Shown: positions 18,830 to 27,819 of the stretch, piece by piece | Layout: the number at the start of each line of letters is the position of its first letter | Position numbering within the stretch: position 1 is the stretch's first letter | NCBI RefSeq assembly: GCF_007830445.1 | Contig: NZ_VLKR01000001.1 | Span: 372,001 to 436,000, forward strand | DNA from: Sphingobacterium siyangense | GTDB taxonomy: Bacteria; Bacteroidota; Bacteroidia; Sphingobacteriales; Sphingobacteriaceae | Reading direction: 5' to 3' | DNA: 64,000 nt | The notes under the pieces: generated by a model | What the model saw: the letters and a program-made list of their open reading frames with translations, nothing else | Databases searched by the model: none | What the model was told of the DNA's origin: nothing | Program-made: the position numbers and the translations under genes

Positions 18830-19411
18830 ATGGAAACTAAAAAAGAAAACAGATGGAATGTGCCCAATGCACTTTCCGCCTACCGCATACTGGCATTACC
18901 CTTTATCAGCTATGCCCTTTTAACGGCAGACAGGGATCTCTTTATCCTATTGCTGTCCATCAACCTGATTAGCGATATCCTCGATGGATTAATCGCCAGG
19001 CTATTTAACCTTCAGACGGAATTTGGCGCCAAAATAGATTCGATCGCAGATATCGGAACATACCTCATGGCATTCATCGGGATGATAACATTGGAAAAAG
19101 AATTTGTAATGGCCTATAAAATCGAATTTATCCTACTTATTGCCCTGTGGATTGTTCCCCAGATCTATGCTCTTATCCGATTTAAACGCTTTCCCAGCTT
19201 CCATTTATGGTCCTATAAATTAACGGGCTATCTCCAGGGCATATTTATCTTTAGCTATTTTGTATTCGGATTTAACAGTTTTTATTTCCACCTGATGCTA
19301 ACCGTAAGTTATTTGGCCTACCTGGAAGAATTGGTCCTCGTGATTATTCTCCCGAAGCTGCAATCCAATCTGAAAAGTATATTCCTTATCCAATTACAAA
19401 AAAAAGCTTGA
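18830..19411 (+). CDS. CDP-alcohol phosphatidyltransferase family membrane enzyme
   Basis: Transfers a phospho-alkyl group from a CDP-lipid to an alcohol acceptor; inner membrane. 193 residues with about five membrane segments. The complete signature is present: Asp49, Asp52-Gly53, Ala56-Arg57, Gly66, Asp70 and Asp74 (SDILDGLIARLF / GAKIDSIAD), so it should be active. The acceptor cannot be deduced. The ATG follows the reductase stop by 1 bp and its own stop is 2 bp before the next ATG, indicating tight coupling in the lipid cluster. Confidence 0.9.
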   Translation: METKKENRWNVPNALSAYRILALPFISYALLTADRDLFILLLSINLISDILDGLIARLFNLQTEFGAKIDSIADIGTYLMAFIGMITLEKEFVMAYKIEFILLIALWIVPQIYALIRFKRFPSFHLWSYKLTGYLQGIFIFSYFVFGFNSFYFHLMLTVSYLAYLEELVLVIILPKLQSNLKSIFLIQLQKKA

Positions 19412-19413
19412 TT

Positions 19414-20124
19414 ATGTATGTATTGATGGCGAATATAGTGTTGTTATTTTTTGGCATCGGGGCATTGGTCACAGGCTATCTCAATAAGAATAGTCAAGTT
19501 GCGCAAGCCAGAGAACGCTGGTTAAAACTGGGTTTTTACTTTCTGATTTTAATCCTTGTCTTTTTTTCCATTTATACGGACTATGTCAGACTTTTGGCTA
19601 TTTGCATTGGAATAGTCGGTTTTTACGAAATTGTCAAGGCCCACCTAAATTCAGAACGACCGCTGCTATTCTTATGTCCTGTAGTGGTCCTTTATCTCGC
19701 TCTTATAGCGGCGTTTATAAACTTCGGGCATAGGGCATCGACAGAAAAGGTTTGTTTTATGTATTTTATGGTGGTGATTTTTGATGGATTCAGCCAGCTC
19801 TGCGGTCAATTATTCGGCAAAAGAAAACTTATTCCCTCGGTTAGTCCCAATAAAACTGTTGAAGGTCTAATTGGCGCTTTGGTCATTGCCACTGGCACCA
19901 GCCTTTTCCTCTTTCCATCCATCGACCTGTCCATCACGCAAACTTTAAAGACCGCCCTTTTTATTTGCTTTTCCGCATTGCTGGGCGATCTATTGGCTTC
20001 GTGGTACAAACGAAGCTGTCAAATTAAAGATTACGGCACCCTCATTCCAGGGCATGGCGGAATACTGGATCGATTTGACAGCTTTATATTCAGCGGAGCC
20101 ATGTACGGACTAATTTATCTTTAA
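19414..20124 (+). CDS. CdsA-like phosphatidate cytidylyltransferase
   Basis: Membrane enzyme activating a phospholipid or phospho-alcohol with CTP to a CDP-lipid. 236 residues from ATG 19414 (a TTG six bases earlier overlaps the preceding stop). Seven or so hydrophobic segments. The C-terminal CDS signature is complete (SWYKRSCQIKDYGTLIPGHG then GILDRFDS), as is SPNKTVEG. It lies 2 bp after the CDP-alcohol transferase, its natural downstream partner. It is shorter than E. coli CdsA (285), and is probably a second, specialised copy rather than the housekeeping enzyme. Confidence 0.88.
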   Translation: MYVLMANIVLLFFGIGALVTGYLNKNSQVAQARERWLKLGFYFLILILVFFSIYTDYVRLLAICIGIVGFYEIVKAHLNSERPLLFLCPVVVLYLALIAAFINFGHRASTEKVCFMYFMVVIFDGFSQLCGQLFGKRKLIPSVSPNKTVEGLIGALVIATGTSLFLFPSIDLSITQTLKTALFICFSALLGDLLASWYKRSCQIKDYGTLIPGHGGILDRFDSFIFSGAMYGLIYL

Positions 20125-20134
20125 AAACAACATC

Positions 20135-20806
20135 ATGAAAAACGATTTAGAGAACATGCTCCTATTAGGCACCCTTTTCTTGCTGCTATTCGGACTTGCT
20201 GAACTATTGTATCAACAGTTTAAGGTCAAAGCTGAGTTTACCCGAAAACTCGTCCATGTAGGTACGGGGATAATCTGCATGTCATTTCCGATTTTGATCA
20301 GCAGCCACTGGTCTGTTTTCATCCTATGCGGATTGTTCACTTTGATTTTATTGCTGTCCATCAAGTTCGATTTATTGAAATCTATCCATGCAATCGACCG
20401 AAAATCTGTCGGTAGCCTGGCCTATCCTGCGGCAGTCTATCTTTGCTTTCTCGCACAGGTATTGTTGGACAAAGGGTCTATTTTTTATTATTTGCCCTTG
20501 CTCACCTTGGCAATATGTGATCCGATGGCAGCATTATCTGGCAAAAAATGGCCTTATGGTTCTTACCGCCTATTCGGTGCGCGAAAAACACTACTAGGGT
20601 CCGCAGTGTTCTTTGTATGCGCTTTGATTACCGTGATTGTAATTGGACACTATATGCAAGAGCCAAGCCTGCACATGAGCGAAATCACCATGATATGTAC
20701 CCTGGCTCTCGTCGTGACCATAGCCGAAGCATGTAGCAAAGACGGTTACGACAATATAAGCATTCCGGTCAGTAGCATGCTCAGTCTGTATATTCTATTT
20801 CCCTGA
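20135..20806 (+). CDS. VTE5/SEC59/DGK1-like CTP-dependent lipid-alcohol kinase
   Basis: 223 residues, about seven membrane segments. Motifs RKLVHVGTG (37-45), CDPMAALSGKKWP (about 128-140), RKTLLGS (about 151-157) and EACSKDGYDNISIPV (near the C-terminus) match the family of phytol kinase, dolichol kinase and DGK1, which use CTP to phosphorylate a lipid alcohol. Annotation pipelines often label these phosphatidate cytidylyltransferase. It starts 10 bp after the CdsA-like gene and closes the cluster. Together: an alcohol-forming reductase, an alcohol kinase, a CDP-activating enzyme and a CDP-alcohol transferase. Confidence 0.82.
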   Translation: MKNDLENMLLLGTLFLLLFGLAELLYQQFKVKAEFTRKLVHVGTGIICMSFPILISSHWSVFILCGLFTLILLLSIKFDLLKSIHAIDRKSVGSLAYPAAVYLCFLAQVLLDKGSIFYYLPLLTLAICDPMAALSGKKWPYGSYRLFGARKTLLGSAVFFVCALITVIVIGHYMQEPSLHMSEITMICTLALVVTIAEACSKDGYDNISIPVSSMLSLYILFP

Positions 20807-20896
20807 TAACGAACAGTCCAGAAATCTTAATTTCGTTTGCAAAGTTATTGAATACGAATTCTTTGGCTATATTTATGCTATCATTGTTAGATCTAT

Positions 20897-21995
20897 ATGA
20901 AATCAACTCCTTTAAAAGTTATTGTTTTTTTCATTCTCACGATACAATTCTGTTTCGGCCAAACTTCTCAGGACTCGATTTTAAGCAGCAACCCTTTGAA
21001 AACTTCGCTGGATAGCTTAGTTCAACGGTCGGCAGAACACTATCTACAATCTCCGATTACCGTTGACCTATCAATCGGAATAATAACAGGCGATTTAGCA
21101 CAGCAATACCATTTTCGGTTTAGGTTCCATTGCAAAAACGTTCGTCGGCATAATGCTTGCGCAGGCCGTCATCGAAAAGAAAGTAAATCTGAATGATGAT
21201 ATCCGAAAATATTTGCCTGGGGATTATCCAAATTTGCAGTATAAGGGGCATCCTGTTCGACTGGTAGATCTGGCAAACCATACTTCAGCCCTACCTTCGA
21301 TGTCGAGAAATTATGATGATAAATATCTCGATAGCATCACCAAATTGCCCCACAAAGCATTTCGGGAGTTTTACCGTGTTTATACCGCCGACAGCATGTT
21401 CCGGGATATGCACAAATTTGTGCTTGATACGGTTCCTGGCACAAAATTCCACTACAATGGAAATGCGATGATGGTGTTGATTGCCCTATTGGAACGCGTT
21501 TATCATAAACCCTACAACGATCTGGTAACATCATATTTAACAGATCAACTGGGTATGAAGGATACAAAACCACAACTCTTAGCAAAGGATGAGCGGAGGC
21601 TCATCGCCGGTCATGACGAACGTGACAAAATCTTGCCCTTTATTCCAGACTATGGTTACAGAGCTGCTCCCTCCATGTTTTCAACACTCGGTGATATGCT
21701 CAAGTATGCATCCGCTAATCTAAAGAACAACCATGCAGCCATTGCACTAAGTCATAAAACTACGTTTACAAGGCCCGACGGTATGCACATGGGATTGGGT
21801 TGGATGATGGATAAGGAGGAAAATGGTATCTCCTACCTTATGCACACGGGGCGCGACGGTTGTGGCTTCACTGTACTATGCTACCTATACCCCGAAAAGA
21901 ATACCGCTATTATCATCCTTGCAAACGATAGTAGCGGCCAGGACAGATTAGCGGAACTGAAGGATAACATCAGACGAACTTGGCTTACCGAATAG
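20897..21995 (+). pseudogene. Broken serine hydrolase (class C beta-lactamase-like), internal deletion/frameshift
   Basis: Two frames together spell one beta-lactamase-fold hydrolase. The first (from ATG 20897) gives a signal peptide (FFILTIQFCFGQ) and SIGIITGDLAQQYHF, then goes out of frame near 21113. The second begins in the same bases (AATACCATTTTCGGT read as NTIFG) and continues LGSIAKTFVGIMLAQAV, with the Ser-x-x-Lys catalytic motif, to LMHTGRDGCG near the C-terminus. The stretch normally between the two segments is missing and a TAG precedes it in the second frame, pointing to a real deletion rather than a one-base error. The product would be inactive. Confidence 0.8.
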
Positions 21996-22043
21996 CTAGC
22001 GTCGCCGTCCGGCAACAAATTTGTGCAGTTTTGCTTTTACCTC

Positions 22044-22310
22044 CTTGCCGGAGCCAATAATAACAACCATAAACCCGCCAAGGATGGCCAGGGCAATGCC
22101 GCATTATTTGGCAGTCCGATGGGTATAGCCCTGTGGTCAGACCAGTATATTGTCGTCTGTGATAACGACTACAACAACCATTATTATAGTATCCGGGTTG
22201 TCAATAGCTATGGTGTAGTGACCACCATTGCTGGTGGCAACAACCCGACCAACAGCAGCAAAGACGGTATCGGAAAAGCAGCACAGTTCAATGGCGCCAA
22301 TGTCATTGCA
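22044..22310 (+). pseudogene. Fragment of an NHL-repeat protein
   Basis: An open stretch without a proper start encodes LAGANNNNHKPAKDGQGNAA, GSPMGIALWSDQYIVVCDND and TTIAGGNNPTNSSKDGIG: two repeats of the TIAG...DG.G..A.F type found in exported NHL/IPT-TIG proteins. Homology stops near 22310 and the frame runs into the promoter region of the next gene. It is a gene remnant, with neither signal peptide nor remaining blades. Confidence 0.65.
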
Positions 22311-22357
22311 GTGTTTTTATCCGTCCGCTTTGGGTTTTCTTTTCGCCGATTATTTTA

Positions 22358-22365
22358 TATTTTTG
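22358..22365 (+). promoter_or_regulatory. -7 element upstream of the GAF-domain gene
   Basis: TATTTTTG matches TAnnTTTG 43 bp before ATG 22409. No well-spaced -33 element seen. Confidence 0.4.
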
Positions 22366-22408
22366 TACATCTTCCAGCAATAATCTAATTTAGTCGGGAA
22401 CAACCATT

Positions 22409-24739
22409 ATGCAGTTTAACTTCGCCTTTGATTCCAGTCCGTTTAAAACCCTGATCGCTTTTCATAAGATTATACCATCCTTTGAAGCAGCGGCCCTATC
22501 GCCGGTTGGCTTTCAGGCCAGCTATGCCCGATCGCTGCTGGAAGAAATCAGCAAATACCCCGAACTTATCGATGGGGTCGAAAAAGCAGAAGACCTGCTG
22601 CGCTATGAGCCTATTATCAAGGTGCTGCTGGCCGACCTGTTCCCGAGCTCACTGACACATAATGAGATCAAGGCCGTCACCATTCCCTTCCATCTCTATA
22701 CGTTCAACCATACCGCAAGACTGGAAAAAATATTAGCGGATGCCGGCGATCACTATGAATTTAGCCTTCGTGATATCTCGCCCGATACCTATTATATTCT
22801 CAATTGCTGCGTTATCATCAGCCAGTATTATGGGTTTAAGGTGGATGCCATGGATGCTCCCCTCTTTTTGGATATTCCAGACAAGGATAATATCATCCAT
22901 CATTACCGCGTCCTATTCAATGCCGATTTTATCGATGTCCTTCCGACAGAACGGGCACTCGATCTTACGGTTGAAGATATTACCGAACTGGTCGACAACT
23001 TTTCGGATATTGCCCTATGGAAGTCCAAATTCCCCGAGCAGAGCTGGATCCTGAAAGGTTTTTCCATTATGACGCTTTTTGATGCGACCATTGAAAATGC
23101 GGTATCCAGCTTCAAGAGCAATCTGCTGCGCGAAAAAAGCGCTGTCCAGCTGGCAGAAATAGAAAGCATTTTCCGGTCGATTTATAAAATAAATGATCTG
23201 CGCATCGGATTGACCTCCTTTGAAAAGGTCAGGAACGAGTACAACTTACGGATTGTCGAAAAACAGCTGTACAGTCATCTGCTTTACGACTCGACGATCG
23301 AGGAATGTGAAAACATGCTCTGCAGCGAGACCTTGGAGAACCTGCTCACCAAGGACGAATATTTTGTTGTACCGGATATTGACAAGCTGTCGCTGGATGA
23401 TCCAAAGCAGGCCTATTTTATCAACAAGCTCAAGCAGCAACAGGTGAAGAGCTTTATTTTTGTTCCCCTCGTCGAAGGCGACAAAGTGCTGGGTCTACTG
23501 GAAATGTCCTCATCCAAGGTGCGGGAACTCAATTCGGTCAATGCCAACAAGCTCAACTTCATCTTGCCCTTTATCAAAGATAAAGTATCGAAAGCCTTTG
23601 CCGAAACTGAAAATCAGATCGAAGCGGTGATCCAAAAGGAATATACCGCTATACACCCGAGTGTTAAATGGCGGTTTCAGGAAGAAGCCATGCATTTCCT
23701 CAACGACCGCGCCTTTGGAAAAGACTATGCCCTGCAGGAAATCGTCTTTGACCATGTTTATCCGCTCTATGGGCAGATCGACGTACAGGGCTCCTCAGAA
23801 TCCCGCAATCAGGCCATCCGTCAGGACCTCATCAATCAGAGCAAGGAACTGATCGCATTGTTCACGGCGATCAACCAAACGCAGCGATTACCGCTCTTTG
23901 AGCAAAAGGTCTTCGATCTGGAAAGAAACCTGACTACGCTGCAGCAAGCGCTGCTGACCGATACGGAACAGCTTATGCTCGATTATTTTAACCAGGATAT
24001 TCACCCTATTCTAGAAAATTTCAGGAAAAACAACAAAAATAGCGTCGCCACCGAAGCCATCGACCGCTATTTTGAGCGAATCAACCTCTCTATCGGCGGT
24101 TTTTATGAGGCCCGACAGGATTATGACAACTCCATCACGCTGATCAATAAAAAGCTGGTGGCCATCCTCGACGAAAAGCAGGTGGAAGCCCAAGAATACT
24201 TTCCACATTACTACGAGCGCTACAAGACAGACGGTATCGAGCACAACATGTATATCGGGGCCTCCATCGCTCCCGGTCGGAATTTTGAGCTCTACTACCT
24301 ACGCAATTTACGGCTGTGGCAGCTGCAGGTGATGTGCGCGATGGAACGCGAGTTTAGGCAGCTCCAGCCCGCCCTTCCGCATCAGCTGGAAGTGACCTCA
24401 TTGGTACTGGTCTTTGCCACCCCCATTTCCATCCGCTTTCGCATGGACGAGAAGCAGTTTGATATCGATGGATCCTATAATGTACGCTACGAGATTGCCA
24501 AGAAACGCATTGATAAAGCCAAGATCAAGGGCTCGACGGAGCGCATCACACAAAAAGGCAAACTGGTTGTTGTCTACTCCAATGTACATGAAGAAACAGA
24601 ATATATGGGATACATCAACCTACTACAGCACAAAGGATTACTCGACGAAAATATCGAGCAGTTTGAGGTGGAAGATCTGCAGGGACTGGTTGGCCTGAAA
24701 GCGATCCGTGTGGGATTCAATTTTCAAGATTTGCACTAA
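22409..24739 (+). CDS. GAF domain-containing cytoplasmic protein
   Basis: 776 residues, no signal peptide or membrane segment. The middle (roughly 260-400) looks like a GAF domain (YFINKLKQQQVKSFIFVPLV, EGDKVLGLLEMSS). The N-terminal 250 residues and C-terminal 350 residues are helical or mixed and match nothing I can name. It resembles the ~780-residue GAF proteins seen in Bacteroidota. No catalytic output domain follows, so the output is unknown. It is the only intact gene in a zone of broken genes. A convergent Crp/Fnr pseudogene lies 40 bp downstream. Confidence 0.75.
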   Translation: MQFNFAFDSSPFKTLIAFHKIIPSFEAAALSPVGFQASYARSLLEEISKYPELIDGVEKAEDLLRYEPIIKVLLADLFPSSLTHNEIKAVTIPFHLYTFNHTARLEKILADAGDHYEFSLRDISPDTYYILNCCVIISQYYGFKVDAMDAPLFLDIPDKDNIIHHYRVLFNADFIDVLPTERALDLTVEDITELVDNFSDIALWKSKFPEQSWILKGFSIMTLFDATIENAVSSFKSNLLREKSAVQLAEIESIFRSIYKINDLRIGLTSFEKVRNEYNLRIVEKQLYSHLLYDSTIEECENMLCSETLENLLTKDEYFVVPDIDKLSLDDPKQAYFINKLKQQQVKSFIFVPLVEGDKVLGLLEMSSSKVRELNSVNANKLNFILPFIKDKVSKAFAETENQIEAVIQKEYTAIHPSVKWRFQEEAMHFLNDRAFGKDYALQEIVFDHVYPLYGQIDVQGSSESRNQAIRQDLINQSKELIALFTAINQTQRLPLFEQKVFDLERNLTTLQQALLTDTEQLMLDYFNQDIHPILENFRKNNKNSVATEAIDRYFERINLSIGGFYEARQDYDNSITLINKKLVAILDEKQVEAQEYFPHYYERYKTDGIEHNMYIGASIAPGRNFELYYLRNLRLWQLQVMCAMEREFRQLQPALPHQLEVTSLVLVFATPISIRFRMDEKQFDIDGSYNVRYEIAKKRIDKAKIKGSTERITQKGKLVVVYSNVHEETEYMGYINLLQHKGLLDENIEQFEVEDLQGLVGLKAIRVGFNFQDLH

Positions 24740-24779
24740 AGTAATTCCTGGTGTTCCATCAGGTAGGCCAAGAAGAGTA

Positions 24780-25354
24780 TCATCTAATGATCTGTTTGCG
24801 GATACGGCTCAAACTTTTGGGGTTCATGCCGAGGAACGATGCGATATATTGCATGGGTACGTTGTGCAGCAGATCTGGCTGTTCGGCCATGAGCTTGAGG
24901 TAGCGTTTTTCGGCCGTAAGCGTGGCTAGCTCTTTCGATCTCTTCTCATTATAACTCAAGGCTTACTGAAACACATACACACTAAAGTCTTTAAATGCAG
25001 GCGATTGTGCAGTTAGCATATCGAGGTTTGCTTTAGTGATACGCAGCAGTTCGCAGTCGGTGATGCTTTCCAGGTTTTCTTCGGAACGCGTCTGATTGCT
25101 AAAATTCTGGTAAGAGCATATAAATCCCGGGGGACAGTTGATATGTGTCGTCAGTTCGTCGCCTTTATCGTTATAATGAAAAGACGTACAAAGCCCGATA
25201 CAACGAAATAGAGGTAAGCCGGTACTTTTCCCTCCTCTTCGATGATCTGATGTTTGGCATAGCGCACTGGCTCCATATAGTTCTTACACAGATCAATTTC
25301 TGCCTCCGATAACTGGCAGTGTTGTTTGATAAGCTGAATAAACTTTGCGTGCAT
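24780..25354 (-). pseudogene. Crp/Fnr-type regulator inactivated by a frameshift and a nonsense codon
   Basis: From ATG 25354 the frame reads MHAKFIQLIKQHCQLSEAEI and a cNMP-binding domain to SGFVRLF, then shifts near 25180. In the next frame it continues HYNDKGDELTTHINCPPGFI through ESITDCELLRITKANLDML to SVYVFQ, meets an in-frame TAA (24965-24963), then resumes LSYNEKRSKEL and the HTH YIASFLGMNPKSLSRIRKQI to TGA 24780. All domains of a ~190-residue Crp-like protein are recognisable, so decay is recent. Confidence 0.85.
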
Positions 25355-25451
25355 TGTATCTATTTTATTCGTGCCCCTCACCCTTGCGCTATGTACATTC
25401 CTCATGCTTTGAGCGTGATATTGCATCCGGGGAAACGTTTCGTTGACTAAA

Positions 25452-25492
25452 CAAATATACTAAAAGCGATTGACATACTAATAAAATTAGTA
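25452..25492 (-). promoter_or_regulatory. Promoter/operator region of the Crp/Fnr pseudogene
   Basis: On the minus strand TATATTTG (25459-25452) is a consensus -7 element. Upstream, TACTAAT - AAA - ATTAGTA (25476-25492) is a perfect 17-bp palindrome covering the -33 area, a possible autoregulatory site of the now broken gene. Confidence 0.4.
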
Positions 25493-25547
25493 AACAAATA
25501 TCAATTTATTGAAATAAATACTTGATTTGAATCAGGATTTGAAAAAG

Positions 25548-25632
25548 CAAAGTCACGCTTTGCGAGAGCCTTTTATGAAGCAGTGGATATTGCTTCATAA
25601 CAAATGAAGCAGCCCGGGGGCTGCGTCATTGA
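25548..25632. other. Intergenic stretch with three consecutive hairpins
   Basis: In the ~390-bp gap before the AraC gene I see GCAAAG/CTTTGC (about 25549-25564), ATGAAGCA/TGCTTCAT (25575-25582 with 25591-25598) and AATGA-AGCAGCC/GGCTGC-TCATT (25603-25630). GAAGCA recurs in the second and third. No coding potential seen. It could be a small RNA, a degenerate mobile-element end, or the terminator zone of the AraC gene. Confidence 0.4.
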
Positions 25633-25746
25633 AAAAATAGTCTTTGCGAAATGCCATTTAGGGTTTGCGGTTGCTTGCCCTCACCGGTCTGTCTGGTTTA
25701 TACTCATCCCTGCCTTTAGACCGCAAATGATATACGTTATCCAAAA

Positions 25747-26589
25747 TTAATTATCTCTTTCGTTACGGTGCAAATGGGGCTGTTTGCCGGTATGTTTCTT
25801 GATGAAACTTCTGAAATTTGCGACATTACTAAAACCTATTTCGAAAGAAATCTGCGAAATGGATAGATTCGAATGTCTGATCAAGCGGATAGCCTCCCGG
25901 ACTACAATTCCAGAAATGAATGCTTTTGCAGATTTCCCGCTATTCGCTGCGCAGAGCTCGGAAAGCCTTCTACTTGTAAGTTTTAATTTATTAGCATAAA
26001 AACTGACGGACGTACTTTCACGATAATACTTGTATACCAGAATGTTAAAGCTATTAAAGACGATCTGTTCCGATGAACTGCACAGCTTTGATAGGATCCC
26101 CTGAAGAGAGAGCCTGTAATGCCCTTCAAGCAAAATTGACTCGACACAGTGATGAGCGACCAGATCCAATATTTCCGGTCCCTGTACCCGCGCCATTTTT
26201 ATGCGTTCAATAATAGCCGTATCAAAATAGGCCTGATTTCCCATTTTACCTTCAATCTGTATGGCATTCTGAATGCCATAGAACAATATGGAGTTGAGCA
26301 TCTTCACGTCGGATTTCGATCTCAGATAAAACGCCGCGGTAAATGATAGCACATAGCCCCCTATTGGCGCATCGTTCATGAATTTGATTCGCTTTCTAGG
26401 CCCTACAAATAGTAGCTGTCCGCTATTCAGCGTATAAAACTCCCTATTTACAGCAATGACGATCGGTTCATCTATTTTTATGATGTAATAAGTATCACTT
26501 GCTATATCACTTTCGGTTTGTTGGAATTCGGCGAGTGTACAAATCCCAAAATCCTGTAGCCCTATTTCTAGGTCCTTACTATTCATCAT
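25747..26589 (-). CDS. AraC family transcriptional regulator
   Basis: 280 residues. N-terminal cupin-like sensing domain (about 20-120) and a C-terminal double HTH (about 180-275: SVSFYANKLKLTSRRLSELC; LIRHSNLSISQISFEIGFSN with SFIKKHTGKQP). It is a relative of the regulator at 33857-34711 (similar N-terminal FYTLNSGQLLFVGPRK motif). It lies about 200 bp downstream of the short-chain dehydrogenase gene 26793-27548 on the same strand and may regulate it. Confidence 0.88.
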   Translation of the reverse strand: MMNSKDLEIGLQDFGICTLAEFQQTESDIASDTYYIIKIDEPIVIAVNREFYTLNSGQLLFVGPRKRIKFMNDAPIGGYVLSFTAAFYLRSKSDVKMLNSILFYGIQNAIQIEGKMGNQAYFDTAIIERIKMARVQGPEILDLVAHHCVESILLEGHYRLSLQGILSKLCSSSEQIVFNSFNILVYKYYRESTSVSFYANKLKLTSRRLSELCAANSGKSAKAFISGIVVREAIRLIRHSNLSISQISFEIGFSNVANFRSFIKKHTGKQPHLHRNERDN

Positions 26590-26695
26590 CGTCTCGATAA
26601 GCGTTTATACAGTTATCAGCACTAAAACCTCCTGCAGATCATCTTCACTTGTCTGAGATCATAAGCTGATCCTATTTGGAACCCACATCGGATTG

Positions 26696-26731
26696 GAAGC
26701 TGTGCTATGTTATGAAGCTGTGCTATGTTAT
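26696..26731 (+). repeat. Perfect 18-bp tandem duplication
   Basis: GAAGCTGTGCTATGTTAT occurs twice in direct succession (26696-26713, 26714-26731), followed by a decayed third part (CATGCTCTGTTAT). It lies between the AraC gene start and the SDR terminator. Noncoding. Confidence 0.8.
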
Positions 26732-26753
26732 CATGCTCTGTTATCTGTGTATC

Positions 26754-26781
26754 AAAAGACAGTCAGCTTTGACTGCCTTTT
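26754..26781 (-). terminator. Terminator of the SDR gene 26793-27548
   Basis: Stem AAAAGACAGTCA with TGACTGCCTTTT, one mismatch, just after the SDR stop on the minus strand. Confidence 0.6.
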
Positions 26782-26792
26782 GCTTACACATG

Positions 26793-27548
26793 TTATCTTG
26801 TGGTATACCCGCCATTGGCGAAAATAGTCTGTCCGGTTATCCACCAGCCATCCGTTACCAGAAACTCAATCAGTGGTGCAATGTCCTTAATATCGGTCAG
26901 TCCACCCAACGCAGACGCCGACTTGTGATAGGCCACAGCATCTTCAGATTCCTGTCCATAGAAGAAAGGTGTATCCATCGGACCAGGAGCTACCGCCGTA
27001 ACTGAGATTCCACGCGGTCCGAATTCCTTAGAAGCAGCCCTTGTAAAATGTTCTACAGGAGCTTTCATTCCCGCATACGTCGAATAAAGGCCTGTATAGG
27101 CTGCTAATAAAGACGTAACGACAGTACAGATTTTGCCATTATCGTTGATCCGCTTGCCGGCTTCGAGAATAAAAAAATAAGCGACCTTCGAATTAATATC
27201 ACTCATGCTGTCGTACTCAATCTCTGAAGTCTCCACAAATGGTTTTTTCAGTACTTTACCGACTGTATTGATTGCGATATCAACCTTACCGAACTTTTCT
27301 TCGGCTTTGTCGAATAGCGCTTTTATATTTGATAGCTGTGTAAGGTCGCCCTGGACAAGCAGTCCCTCGGCACCAAACGCCTTTACATCCGACAATGTTT
27401 TTTCTGCCTCGGCTCTTGTGCTCTCACTATTGTAGTGAATGACAAGCTTTGCTCCTTGTGACGCAAAATCCCGGCTCAACAGTCCCCCTAAGTTTTTCGC
27501 ACCACCTGCGATCAAAACTACTTTTCCATTTACTTCTTGATTTGCCAT
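26793..27548 (-). CDS. Short-chain dehydrogenase/reductase
   Basis: Classical SDR oxidoreductase, 251 residues, cytosolic. Cofactor loop GGAKNLGG (about 15-22) with HYNSEST after strand 2, which suggests NADP(H). NTVGKV replaces the usual NNAG. Catalytic YAGMK (Tyr-x-x-x-Lys, about 163-167) and the C-terminal GQTIFANGGYTTR are typical. Substrate unknown. It has its own terminator and an AraC gene next downstream. Confidence 0.9.
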   Translation of the reverse strand: MANQEVNGKVVLIAGGAKNLGGLLSRDFASQGAKLVIHYNSESTRAEAEKTLSDVKAFGAEGLLVQGDLTQLSNIKALFDKAEEKFGKVDIAINTVGKVLKKPFVETSEIEYDSMSDINSKVAYFFILEAGKRINDNGKICTVVTSLLAAYTGLYSTYAGMKAPVEHFTRAASKEFGPRGISVTAVAPGPMDTPFFYGQESEDAVAYHKSASALGGLTDIKDIAPLIEFLVTDGWWITGQTIFANGGYTTR

Positions 27549-27819
27549 AAATTTGAAAATTTGAATCCATCGCCCACTGATTTGCCGTGGACGTGCTGGA
27601 TTACAGGTTTAGATTCTATCAGCGCTTATTCTGGCCTCTCAAAGCCATTTTACCCCGCTAGAATCTCTCAAACCAAATATCAATAATTGAGCTGCCAATC
27701 AAAAAAAACAGGGTTTCACACTGCTATCACACTTATCAAAATAGCAGGTAGTCCCGTGGTTATCAATCCATATGCTTCGATTGCTAGAAAGAGTAGCTAG
27801 GTCGAAGTGATTTTCATTA

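Noticed and set aside
24708-24929. 73-codon plus-strand frame after the GAF gene
   Set aside because: It reads through the GAF gene end into the antisense of the Crp/Fnr HTH; the minus-strand translation is the meaningful one.
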